Assembly (NCBI GenBank): GCA_963759955.1
Contig: CAVXCA010000026.1
Coordinates: forward strand, 1 to 64,000
Source: Roseiarcus sp963759955
GTDB taxonomy: Bacteria > Pseudomonadota > Alphaproteobacteria > Rhizobiales > Beijerinckiaceae
DNA: 64,000 bases
Direction of reading: 5' to 3'
The translations under genes and the position numbers were made by a program. Numbering within the stretch: the first letter of the stretch is position 1; each line of letters begins with the position of its first letter. Below are positions 1 to 7,327 of the stretch, piece after piece. Below the pieces are notes generated by a model that ran no database searches, was not told the origin of the DNA, and saw only the letters and a program-made list of their open reading frames with translations.

Positions 1-31
1 GTCGGCTTTCTCTTTCGAGGGGACCGACTTT

Positions 32-1540
32 TTGCCTGGCAGACACGTCACCGATCGTCAGATGAGGCTATTCATGAACATGCGTCGCAACCATTCGCCG
101 GCGATTGCCGGCGCGAAAGCCGGATTCAGCACGGCCGCCGCCTACCGGTTTGAGAAGGATCCCCGACTTCCCAGCCAGAAGAAGGCGCGTCGCGAGCGAC
201 GCCGGGCCGATCCCTTCGCCGATGTCTGGGACAATGAAGTCGTCCCGATGCTGAAAGCCGCGCCCGGATTGAGGCCGATCGGCGTCTTCGAGGAACTCTG
301 CCGCCGGCATCCGGACCTGGGCGCCGGCACGCGGCGGACTTTGGAACGCCGCATCAGGGCGTGGCGGGCGGTGAATGGCCCGGATCGGGAGGTGATCTTT
401 CGCCAGGAGCATCCGCCGGGGCGGATGGGATTGTCGGACTTCACCGAAGTGGCCGATCTCGGCGTCACCATCGCGGGCCAAAACCTCGATTGCCGACTTT
501 ACCACTTCCGCTTGCCCTTCTCGGGCTTCGAGCACGCCCATGTCGTGCTCGGCGGCGAAAGCTTTGTCGCGCTGGCGGAAGGGCTGCAGAACGCCCTGTG
601 GGCGCTGGGCGGCGTTCCCGAGCAACATCGCAGCGACAGCCTCTCGGCGGCCTTCCGCAATCTTGGCGCCGACGCCAAGGAGGATTTGACGACACGTTAC
701 GAGGCGTTCTGCGCCCATTACGGCATGACGCCGACCCGCAACAATCCCGGCGTCAGCCACGAAAACGGTTCGATCGAGAGCGCCCACGGCCATCTCAAGA
801 GAGCGCTCGCCGACGCCCTGTTGCTGCGCGCCTCGCGCGACTTCGACGATCTCCCGGCATGGCGGGGCTTCGTCGACGAGATCGTCGGGCGCGGCAACGT
901 CCGCAACGCCAAGCGCATCGACCAAGAGCGGATGGCGTTGAACAAGCTGCCAATCCGCAAGACCGCCGACTACGAGGAGGTCAACGTCGACGTCACCACC
1001 TCCAGCGCCTTCACCTTGCGCAAGGTGTTCTACTCGGTCCCCTCCCGACTGATCGGCCATCGGCTGCGGGTGCGCCTTTATGACGATCGGCTCGAATGCT
1101 TCCAGGGCTCGACGGCCATCCTCACCTTGCGGCGCGGGCGGGCCCAGCCGAACGGCAAGCATGGCCATGTCGTCGACTATCGTCACGTCATCCACTCCCT
1201 GCGCCGCAAGCCCATGGCGCTGCTCAATCTGGTCTATCGCGACCAGCTCTTCCCCCGCCGAGCCTTCGCCCTGGCGTTCGAGGCCTTGCTCGCCGGTCTC
1301 GGTGAGAGACCAGCTTGCCGCGCCATGGTCGGCCTTCTCGCGCTCGCGCACGAACGCGCCTGCGAGGCCGAACTCGCCGTTGCGCTGCAAACGGCTCTCG
1401 ACGACGGCGTCCTCCCAGATCTCGAGGCGCTGATCGAGCGCTTCCGTCCGAAGGATGTCGCGTTACCTATCGTCGTCGTCAGGCTGCCCTCTCTCGCCGT
1501 TTACGACCAAATCGGCACAAGCGTGGGAGAAGCGGCATGA
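32..1540 (+). CDS. istA: IS21-family transposase IstA
   Basis: IstA is the DDE transposase of IS21 elements and acts with the helper ATPase IstB. The 502-residue product has an N-terminal helix-turn-helix region (about residues 1-45) and an integrase-core domain. The likely catalytic triad is D136 (in SDFTEV), D202 (in HRSDS) and E249 (in NGSIES). The frame starts with TTG at 32, giving the family-typical N-terminus MPGRHVTD; an ATG at 62 is the alternative start. The stop overlaps the istB start as ATGA. Length and motifs look intact. Confidence 0.95.
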   Translation: MPGRHVTDRQMRLFMNMRRNHSPAIAGAKAGFSTAAAYRFEKDPRLPSQKKARRERRRADPFADVWDNEVVPMLKAAPGLRPIGVFEELCRRHPDLGAGTRRTLERRIRAWRAVNGPDREVIFRQEHPPGRMGLSDFTEVADLGVTIAGQNLDCRLYHFRLPFSGFEHAHVVLGGESFVALAEGLQNALWALGGVPEQHRSDSLSAAFRNLGADAKEDLTTRYEAFCAHYGMTPTRNNPGVSHENGSIESAHGHLKRALADALLLRASRDFDDLPAWRGFVDEIVGRGNVRNAKRIDQERMALNKLPIRKTADYEEVNVDVTTSSAFTLRKVFYSVPSRLIGHRLRVRLYDDRLECFQGSTAILTLRRGRAQPNGKHGHVVDYRHVIHSLRRKPMALLNLVYRDQLFPRRAFALAFEALLAGLGERPACRAMVGLLALAHERACEAELAVALQTALDDGVLPDLEALIERFRPKDVALPIVVVRLPSLAVYDQIGTSVGEAA

Positions 1541-2346
1541 ACGCGAGCGAAAAACTCGACGCCGCCCGAATCGACCTGCTGCTGAACGAGTTGCGACTGC
1601 CGGGGATCAAGCTGATCTGGGCCGCCCTGGCGGCGACTGCCGACAAGGAGGGCTGGCCAGCCGCCCGTTTCCTGGCCGCCCTCGCCGAACAGGAGATGGT
1701 GGAGCGAAGCCGGCGTCGCTTCGAACGTCATCTGGAGGAAGCGCGATTGCCGCCGGGAAAGACCCTCGACGCGTTCGAATTCACCGCTGTGCCGATGATC
1801 TCGAAGGCGCAGGTGCAAGCGCTCGCTGCTGGCGACGCCTGGCTCGAAAAGGGAGCCAATCTCTTGTGCTTCGGGCCGCCAGGCGGAGGAAAATCCCACC
1901 TTGCGGCGGCGCTCGGTCTGGCCTTGATCGAAAAGGGCTGGCGCGTGTTGTTCGCCAGAACCACCGACCTCGTGCAAAAGCTCCAGATCGCGCGCCGCGA
2001 TCTCGCCCTCGAAGCCGCGATCACCAAACTCGACAAATATCATCTGCTGATTCTCGACGATCTCGCCTATGTCACCAAGGATCAGGCGGAAACGAGCGTT
2101 CTGTTCGAACTGATCAGCGCTCGCTACGAGCGGCGATCGATGCTCATCACCGCCAACCAGCCCTTTGGCGAATGGGGAAAAATTTTCCCCGATCAAGCTA
2201 TGACGCTCGCGGCCATCGATCGCCTCGTCCATCACGCAACCATCCTTGAAATGAACGTCGACAGCTATCGCCGAAAGGAAGCGGTCGACAAAGCGCGTGG
2301 GGCAGGACGACCGCCGACGCGCGCCACAATCAAAGGATCATCCTGA
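1537..2346 (+). CDS. istB: IS21-family helper ATPase IstB
   Basis: IstB is the DnaA/DnaC-like AAA+ ATPase that helps IstA select and capture target DNA. The 269-residue protein shows a Walker A motif GPPGGGKS (113-120), a Walker B motif LLILDD (170-175) and a sensor-like TANQPF (about 205-210). It starts at ATG 1537, whose last bases overlap the istA stop codon, so translation of the two genes is probably coupled. An in-frame upstream extension to 1315 only overlaps istA and was rejected as the start. The gene appears intact. Confidence 0.95.
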   Translation: MNASEKLDAARIDLLLNELRLPGIKLIWAALAATADKEGWPAARFLAALAEQEMVERSRRRFERHLEEARLPPGKTLDAFEFTAVPMISKAQVQALAAGDAWLEKGANLLCFGPPGGGKSHLAAALGLALIEKGWRVLFARTTDLVQKLQIARRDLALEAAITKLDKYHLLILDDLAYVTKDQAETSVLFELISARYERRSMLITANQPFGEWGKIFPDQAMTLAAIDRLVHHATILEMNVDSYRRKEAVDKARGAGRPPTRATIKGSS

Positions 2347-2489
2347 TTGTCGCTCCGCGACAAGCAAATCACGCATCACGAAAATATCGCTTGCGTTATC
2401 GTCGCGCCGCGACAATCATCCCTCCGCCGCGACCGCCAAAATGGCCAGCCTGATTGTCGCTGCTTTCCCATCCAGATTGTCGCGCTACA
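2344..2489. repeat. Right-end repeat cluster of the IS21 element
   Basis: Behind istB the word GATTGTCGC occurs three times (2345, 2452, 2475) and once inverted as GCGACAATC (2410-2418). A further partial inverted copy lies at 2356-2362 (CGCGACA). They are best explained as IstA binding sites at the element end. The inner part TGTCGC is shared with a heptamer array found upstream of the neighbouring gene (3009-3134). Confidence 0.55.
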
Positions 2490-3009
2490 GAAAGCGCACG
2501 GTCGAAGCGGCGCGTGCGCCGATCTCAATGTCGAGCGCGATCTGCGACGCCATGTGATCGTGCGCGAGGCGAACGATGCGCGAGGGCGTGGAACTGTTGC
2601 CGCCGATGCGCGTCGTGCGCACCCAGTCTTCGGCCGGTACGATCCCACGCCATTGCAGCAAATCCTCGGCGTCTTTCCCGAGGCGATACATTTCATCGAT
2701 GAAAAGTGAATTGGCGAATTTGATGCTCTCGCTCAACCGCTCCAGCCACTTGCCCTCTTCGTGATAGAGGTCGGTCAGGCGATTGCGGGTCTTGCTTTCG
2801 TAACGGCGATCGAAGGCGACGATCTGTTTGGTGGTGAGCTGGGCATGTCGGCTTAAGGGCTCGAAGATGCCGAAGATATCGTTGTCAGTGATCGCGGTGC
2901 GCTTGCCGCTCGGCGTCGGTTGCGAACGCGGCCGTTTCCTTTTGAGGGTCGATGTCTCCATGAATTGATTCGAAGCGCGAAGACGCTGACGCTGTAAACG
3001 CGCATCCAT
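2485..3009 (-). CDS. Replication-relaxation-like winged-helix protein, truncated at its C-terminus
   Basis: The readable product of about 174 residues starts at ATG 3009, which has AAGG six bases upstream; GTG/ATG options at 3063 and 2961 are also in frame. After a basic N-terminus it has a helix-turn-helix-like stretch (IFGIFEPLSRHAQLTTKQIV, then a basic helix and DLYHEEGKWLERL). Further on comes a region with HDHMASQIALDIEIGARAA. This resembles the winged-helix part of the replication-relaxation family of plasmids and integrative elements. That assignment is by pattern and is moderate. The frame ends where the IS21 right end is expected (stop 2485-2487), so the C-terminus was probably cut off by that insertion. 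An array of CGCGACA heptamers lies just upstream. Confidence 0.5.
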   Translation of the reverse strand: MDARLQRQRLRASNQFMETSTLKRKRPRSQPTPSGKRTAITDNDIFGIFEPLSRHAQLTTKQIVAFDRRYESKTRNRLTDLYHEEGKWLERLSESIKFANSLFIDEMYRLGKDAEDLLQWRGIVPAEDWVRTTRIGGNSSTPSRIVRLAHDHMASQIALDIEIGARAASTVRFL

Positions 3010-3137
3010 GTCGCGCCTTGAGCAGACCCGCGACACAGTGCGACAGCAAGTTCGCGCGATCAAATTTTATCACGTGTCGCGGTCGGCCGAGGTCTGTCGC
3101 GCTGCTTCCTGGTTTGCCGCGGCCAGCCGCGACACGT
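3009..3137. repeat. Dense CGCGACA/TGTCGCG heptamer array upstream of the replication-relaxation-like gene
   Basis: Five exact copies of one heptamer occur in about 126 bases: TGTCGCG at 3009-3015, 3075-3081 and 3095-3101, and CGCGACA at 3029-3035 and 3128-3134. Two copies form a perfect 11-base inverted repeat, ACGTGTCGCGG at 3072-3082 and CCGCGACACGT at 3127-3137. The array lies between the original SIR2 stop (3156) and the start of the replication-relaxation-like gene. It could be an operator bound by that protein or an iteron-like replication site; the sequence alone does not decide. Confidence 0.6.
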
Positions 3138-3155
3138 CTGAAAATCAGAGCGGAT

Positions 3156-3306
3156 CTAGAGGGCGGCAATTACGTCGTTGTTGAACCCATCAAAAAATTC
3201 GCGCGCCCTGGCCCAATCGACAAATCTGTATCGCGTCCGAAAACTGTCCGCCTGAGTCGATGTTTTGTGGAAATCGACCATAACGAGTGGTTCTTTCTGC
3301 CTCCTA
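3156..3306 (-). pseudogene. Severed C-terminal fragment of the SIR2-family gene
   Basis: When the IS630 element is removed and one copy of its TA target is kept, the SIR2 frame continues across the junction. It reads codons RRQKEPLV... through RYRFVDWARAREFF to NNDVIAAL and ends at a TAG on 3156-3158. The fragment adds 49 residues, giving an original protein of about 406 residues. No stop interrupts it. It has no start of its own and is now separated from the rest of its gene by the insertion. Confidence 0.85.
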
Positions 3307-4454
3307 GTGGATCGAATCCAACACTTGGTGCCCGCGCCTGACGGCGGCGATGATTTTATTGGGGTCGGCGGTCCAGGTGAAGGGCGCGGATTGCCGATTG
3401 TGCTCTTCGAGGAATCGATTGATGGCGGCCTGCAAATCGACGACCGATCGGAATACGCCGCGCTTGAGTTTGCGCTTGGTGAGCGTGGCGAAGAAGCCTT
3501 CGACGGCGTTGAGCCACGAGCAGGACGTCGGCGTGAAGTGGAAGACGAACCGCTCGTGCCGAGCGAGCCACTGGAGCACTTTGGGATGCTTGTGGGCGGC
3601 GTAATTGTCGAGGATCACATGCACCATCTTGCCGGCGGGAACCCGAGCGTCGATGGCGTTGAGAAAGCGGATGAACTCCTGATGGCGGTGGCGCTGCATG
3701 TTTTGGCCGATGACCGTGCCGTCGAGAATATTCATGGCGGCGAACAGCGTCGTCGTGCCGTTCCTGACGTAGTCGTGGGTCATCGTGCCGGCGCGGCCCT
3801 TCTTGAGCGGCAGCCCGGGCTGGGTGCGGTCGAGCGCCTGAATTTGGCTCTTCTCGTCGAGAGACAGGACGATGGCGTGCGCGGGCGGATCGACATAGAG
3901 CCCGACCACATCGCGCAGCTTCTCGATGAATTTCGGATCGTTGGAAAGTTTGAACTGCCGCATGCGGTGCGGCTGAAGACCATGTTTGCGCCAGATGCGT
4001 TGAACCGAGCTGACGGAGACGCCCGAGGCCTTCGCCATCAAAGCGCCGGTCCAATGCGTTGTCTCCCCCGGCGGCGGATCGAGCGTCAGGGCCACGACCC
4101 GCGCAACGATCTCGTCCGCCAGCAGCTTGACGCGCGAAGGCCGCGTCTTGTCGCGCGCCAGCCCCTCGAACCCTTCGTCGGCGAACCGTTCCTGCCAGCG
4201 CCAGACACAAGTTTTCGACTTGCCCGTCCGGCGCATGATCTCGTTCGTGCCCACGCCGTCGGCCGTCAAAAGCACGATCTGGCCCCGCCAAACGTGCTTC
4301 TGCGGCGCGTTGCGATCCTTGATCAGAGCCAAAAGCCGGAGCCGATCTTCCGCCGAAACGGCAAGCGATATTCCCGTGCGCATGCGCCAGACTCGCACAT
4401 CGCCAGTCCGCCGGGAATCCTCAATAGGATTCAAATGTCAGATTTCATCCACTA
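3303..4454 (-). mobile_element. IS630-family insertion sequence with TA target duplication
   Basis: The element body is 3307-4452 (1146 bp), flanked by TA at 3305-3306 and 4453-4454, the target duplication typical of IS630. The ends are inverted repeats: the left GTGGATCGAATCCAACACTTG matches the reverse of the right GTGGATGAAATCTGACATTTG at most positions (about 19 of 24 including the flanking CTA). It carries one transposase gene. It sits inside the SIR2-family gene, and the gene frame is restored exactly when the element is taken out. Confidence 0.92.
3304..4383 (-). CDS. IS630-family DDE transposase
   Basis: This is the transposase of the IS630 element. The 359-residue product starts at ATG 4383. 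A TTG at 4434 would add 17 residues that mostly lie in the element end, so I rejected it. The first ~130 residues hold two helix-turn-helix units. The catalytic DDE residues are D176 (LSLDEKS), D259 (VILDNYAAHK) and E295 (LNAVEGF), all in their usual settings. The last sense codon is the final codon of the element, and the TAG stop is completed by the TA target duplication plus one flanking base. It looks intact and potentially active. Confidence 0.95.
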   Translation of the reverse strand: MRTGISLAVSAEDRLRLLALIKDRNAPQKHVWRGQIVLLTADGVGTNEIMRRTGKSKTCVWRWQERFADEGFEGLARDKTRPSRVKLLADEIVARVVALTLDPPPGETTHWTGALMAKASGVSVSSVQRIWRKHGLQPHRMRQFKLSNDPKFIEKLRDVVGLYVDPPAHAIVLSLDEKSQIQALDRTQPGLPLKKGRAGTMTHDYVRNGTTTLFAAMNILDGTVIGQNMQRHRHQEFIRFLNAIDARVPAGKMVHVILDNYAAHKHPKVLQWLARHERFVFHFTPTSCSWLNAVEGFFATLTKRKLKRGVFRSVVDLQAAINRFLEEHNRQSAPFTWTADPNKIIAAVRRGHQVLDSIH

Positions 4455-5524
4455 GAGTCAATTCGTTCAGCGGGAATGTCCTGGTAATTTGTTATAAGAC
4501 GATAGAGCACCTGTCTCGCGTACTCGTCGTGATCGGGTAAAGAATAACCGATAATCACCATTCGAAAGCTATAACCGCCGTCGCGCCCCATCCCCCTCCA
4601 ATAGTCCTCCAACTGGTGCGCATATACGACTTTGGTAGTCGACGGCGCTATCAACGTCGGCGTCGACAAGAAAAAAGGTGGGGCAGAATAGAGGCGCTCG
4701 ATGTCGAGTACGCGTTGGACTTCGCGAAGAGGGTCGTCCTCAAATCGTGGACCCACAACGATTGGCGTGGTCACGAAATTGCTGGGCGAGTTGAATATTG
4801 GGTCATCAGGTACATAACCAGGGTGGCCATCGCGGTCTGCGGATTCTTGCGTGAGGCGAAAACTCTTTCGACTGAACCAGTCGAGGGAGCCGTGCATCTT
4901 CAATATGGCAACTTCGCCATAACAAGATGGGTCGATCGAACCCGAGTTACCGATAATTGAGGTGTAACGCATCGGTGCTAGTCGATAAGGTTTTCCGACG
5001 TGCTCGCATGCTCGCTCCAGAAGTATGTCGTAGTTGAATGTAATTACGCGATCCCAAGGCTGCAATTTCTCTGCGAACCGGAGATACAAAGAGGGAATTG
5101 AGGTTGGGGCTGGAGTGCGCTCGGTGAGAATTTGGCCAATCAACGTCTTTACAATGACCTGACTTTCGTTGCCGTCTTCGCTCCACGTGTCGGAGCCGCG
5201 GAGGCCGAGATAATGTTCAATGTCTAGAAATCCCAAGAACTCTTCAAAATCCACACCGTCGCGTTGCAACTGACGTCCTTCAGCACGCTCCTTGAATTCG
5301 ATGTAGTCGTCCAGGTCTTTACGAAATTGCCCAGCACGGCCCGTCATACGCACCGCGCGACGGTACACTTCTTTCCAAAGCTCCTCTGCCAGCGGCAACC
5401 CAGCGGCGACAGAGAACCCGGCACCCAATATGTACAGCGCGTGCTTTTGCGAGGCCCACGCCTCGGCAAGATTTTCAGACACGGCAGGAGCCAGGCTCAA
5501 ATTGGGTGAGTGCCGCAAGCGCAC
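4445..5524 (-). CDS. SIR2-family protein, C-terminus interrupted by IS630; putative defense NADase
   Basis: The product has the SIR2 NAD-binding signature: GAGFSVAAGLPL (34-45), TFNYDILLE (162-170), KMHGSLDWF (209-217) and a late IIGYSLPDHDEYA (324-336). SIR2-domain proteins of this free-standing type are known as NAD-consuming effectors in several antiphage systems; that role is inferred here. The frame uses a GTG start at 5524 with no clear ribosome binding site. The present stop (4445-4447) lies inside the IS630 end, so the last two residues come from the element; the native continuation is at 3156-3306. It lies 64 bases behind the VirD4-like ATPase gene on the same strand. Base composition is clearly less GC-rich than the core genes. 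Confidence 0.8.
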   Translation of the reverse strand: MRLRHSPNLSLAPAVSENLAEAWASQKHALYILGAGFSVAAGLPLAEELWKEVYRRAVRMTGRAGQFRKDLDDYIEFKERAEGRQLQRDGVDFEEFLGFLDIEHYLGLRGSDTWSEDGNESQVIVKTLIGQILTERTPAPTSIPSLYLRFAEKLQPWDRVITFNYDILLERACEHVGKPYRLAPMRYTSIIGNSGSIDPSCYGEVAILKMHGSLDWFSRKSFRLTQESADRDGHPGYVPDDPIFNSPSNFVTTPIVVGPRFEDDPLREVQRVLDIERLYSAPPFFLSTPTLIAPSTTKVVYAHQLEDYWRGMGRDGGYSFRMVIIGYSLPDHDEYARQVLYRLITNYQDIPAERIDSSG

Positions 5525-5588
5525 CGATGGTCAAGACACTACCACTTTCTCGCATCGCGCAACTATCGAGGCAACCGTCATCCCGCGC

Positions 5589-6899
5589 TCACCAACTATC
5601 CGCGTCCCGCCGTTTCTTACGCCTCGGCCGCTTCGCCGGCACCTTCGGGAACGACGCGGCGATCCGCTCCTCCACTGGCGCACGTGGCATCATGTGGCGC
5701 GCATGTGCGAAGGCGACGACGCTTGCAAAGCGCGCGCCCAGCGGCGGGGGAGTGAGCGTGTCGATCAAGCGCGGCTCCAATGGCGCGCCGTCACGCATCA
5801 GTTTGATCCAAGCTCTATGATTGTTCGTCTGCGTCAACGGCACTGGATTGCTCATGCCGAGTTCTCCCGCGAGACGCTTGGCGTCGTGAGCGCCGACGCG
5901 AAAGACGACAATCGTTCCGGCGTTGCCGAAGACGGCATGTTGTAGGGCTTCCGGAAGCTGGGCGATCTGCTGATTCGCCGCAACCAATGAGAGACGCCAC
6001 TTGCGCGCTTCCGAGAGAATCGATGCGAAACTCTCGGTCGCGAAGTTTTGGAATTCATCGACGTACAGCGTGAAGTCGCGGCGCTCGTGCTCCGGCATGT
6101 GCCGGCGCGCTTCGGCCGCTTGCGAGCAAGCGGTGATGAGAAGCGCGCCCAAGAGGTGCGCCGGCTCCGTGCCAAGATTGCCCTTCGACAGATTGACGAT
6201 GAGCACCTTGCCCTTATTCATTACGTCGGGGATTTTGAGCGTCGAAGAATTCTGACAGAGGATCGATCGAATGAACGGGTTGGCGAGGAATGCGCCAACT
6301 TTGTTTTGGATCGGCGCAATCGCCTCGTTGCGGAATCGTATGTCGTAGGCGGCGTACTCGGTCAACCAAAACGCGCGCACGACGGGGTCTTGGCAGCGGA
6401 CGACAAGCCGATGGCGATAGTCGTCGTCGACCAGCAAACGGGGAAGTCCGAGCAATGTTTCATCGCGGGCGTCGAGCAGCAAGCGAATCGAATGACCGAG
6501 GATATATTCGAGGCGTGCGCCCCACGTGTTTGCCCAAATGTTTTTGAATGACGAGACGATGTTCGCGGCGGTGGTCGCGCGCTCGGCTTCGGGGACGTTC
6601 GATAGGGGATTGTAAGCGAAGGTGTGGGTGGGGTCGGACGGGTCGAGATAGATCACGTCCGCCCGGCGCTCCTTCGGAGCGAGGCTGGCGATGTGCTGGC
6701 TCGCATCGCCGTGGGGATCGAGAAAGCAGAAGCCCGCGCCGGCCTGAAGGTCGGCGTGCATGAGGTTGAGTAACAGTCCGGTCTTGCCGGTACCGGTCAT
6801 GCCGACGACGTAGACATGCCGGCGGCGGTCAGCTTGCAACAGCGGCACGCTCTCGCCGGTCGAGAGCGTGCCGAGAATCGTTTCGTGGTTCGTGAGCAT
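5589..6899 (-). CDS. VirD4/TraG-like DNA-transfer ATPase (TraM-recognition type)
   Basis: This 436-residue protein is an RecA-fold DNA-pumping ATPase of the VirD4/TraG/HerA superfamily. It has Walker A GMTGTGKT (33-40), followed by LDPHGD, and Walker B LYVDEF (278-283). A late ARKWRLSLVAANQQIAQL stretch is typical of coupling proteins. I see no N-terminal membrane helices, unlike full VirD4, so it resembles the soluble versions found in mobilizable islands. I start it at ATG 6899, just before the conserved core; an in-frame extension to 7112 has no family features. The gene lies between the integrase and the SIR2 gene. It could serve island transfer, or form a pair with the SIR2 protein, as HerA does in Sir2-HerA defense. 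Confidence 0.8.
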   Translation of the reverse strand: MLTNHETILGTLSTGESVPLLQADRRRHVYVVGMTGTGKTGLLLNLMHADLQAGAGFCFLDPHGDASQHIASLAPKERRADVIYLDPSDPTHTFAYNPLSNVPEAERATTAANIVSSFKNIWANTWGARLEYILGHSIRLLLDARDETLLGLPRLLVDDDYRHRLVVRCQDPVVRAFWLTEYAAYDIRFRNEAIAPIQNKVGAFLANPFIRSILCQNSSTLKIPDVMNKGKVLIVNLSKGNLGTEPAHLLGALLITACSQAAEARRHMPEHERRDFTLYVDEFQNFATESFASILSEARKWRLSLVAANQQIAQLPEALQHAVFGNAGTIVVFRVGAHDAKRLAGELGMSNPVPLTQTNNHRAWIKLMRDGAPLEPRLIDTLTPPPLGARFASVVAFAHARHMMPRAPVEERIAASFPKVPAKRPRRKKRRDADSW

Positions 6900-7069
6900 G
6901 GGAGGGCCGCCGCGCCGTGCCGAGTGTTCGCGCCGGTGGTGCAAGCTTCGGTCGGTTGGGGAGGCCCGCCATTGCCCGCGTGGTGAGCGCGAGCGAAGAG
7001 CTGCCTGCGGATATTGTAGCGCAGGGCAGGGGGAATAGTCGGGAGCGGTAAGGAACGGTTGAGAACCGT

Positions 7070-7223
7070 CCGCGCCAGTTCGTCGTGGCGCGCTTACGCG
7101 CGCCCGACCCAATAGGTTTTCCCGCAGCGACGTCCGTTAGGCGGAGCAAGTGGCTCGCTGATGTCCGATAGGCAGAAGAAAAGCTATTGGGTCGGGCGCG
7201 ATAGCGCACGCGAACTGGCGCGG
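7070..7223. repeat. Large imperfect inverted repeat (46- and 40-base arms)
   Basis: The left arm (7070-7115) starts CCGCGCCAGTTCG and ends CGCGCCCGACCCAATAG. The reverse complement of the right arm (7184-7223) has the same 13-base beginning and the same 17-base end, with a variable middle. The pairing can continue into the loop through TTTTC/GAAAA after one mismatch. The loop is about 57-68 bases. No gene lies inside. It could be a transfer origin hairpin, a miniature element, or a strong RNA or DNA structure. Confidence 0.75.
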
Positions 7224-7247
7224 AATCAGTGTGCTGTCGCCATTCGA

Positions 7248-7279
7248 TGGGGGAAACAGTTTCCCCCACCGTTTCCCCC
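7248..7279. repeat. G-rich palindrome and repeated GTTTCCCCC words
   Basis: A near-perfect palindrome, TGGGGGAAAC-A-GTTTCCCCCA, occupies 7248-7268. A further direct copy of GTTTCCCCC follows at 7271-7279. A related GGTGGGGGAATCG lies just after at about 7307-7319. It lies about 50 bases downstream of the integrase stop and may be a protein binding site or terminator-like structure. There is no T-run to support a classical terminator. Confidence 0.5.
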
Positions 7280-7327
7280 TGCGCATATGCCACTTCGGTG
7301 GAAGGCGGTGGGGGAATCGATCGCCCG

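Larger units (their letters stand above)
1..2489 (+). mobile_element. IS21-family insertion sequence (left end outside the window)
   Basis: The element carries the two-gene layout of the IS21 family, istA followed by istB with a 4-base overlap. After istB there are about 140 non-coding bases with repeated GATTGTCGC words (2345-2353, 2452-2460, 2475-2483) and an inverted copy (2410-2418). IS21 elements typically have such multiple terminal repeats. The exact right boundary is uncertain; I place it near 2489 because an opposing reading frame stops there. The left terminal repeat lies before position 1 or within the first 31 bases, so no target duplication could be checked. Confidence 0.7.
6900..7327. 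other. Island non-coding region between ATPase and integrase, rich in inverted repeats
   Basis: This 428-base stretch holds no convincing gene. It contains a large inverted repeat (7070-7223) and a G-rich palindrome with repeats (7248-7279), annotated separately. It also contains a short palindrome ACGGTT-GAG-AACCGT (about 7055-7069). Its position, upstream of the ATPase gene and behind the integrase gene, would suit a transfer origin or a control region. Neither can be proved from the sequence. Confidence 0.5.

Noticed and set aside
5589..6899. Calling the ATPase a true HerA of the Sir2-HerA system
   Set aside because: The motifs fit the VirD4/TraG coupling type with a TraM-recognition-like region, and no HAS-barrel N-terminus is seen. 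The pairing stays a hypothesis only.
7070..7223. Reading the inverted repeat as a CRISPR or integron attC array
   Set aside because: There are only two inverted arms, no regular spacers and no integron-type core sites or integrase of that class.
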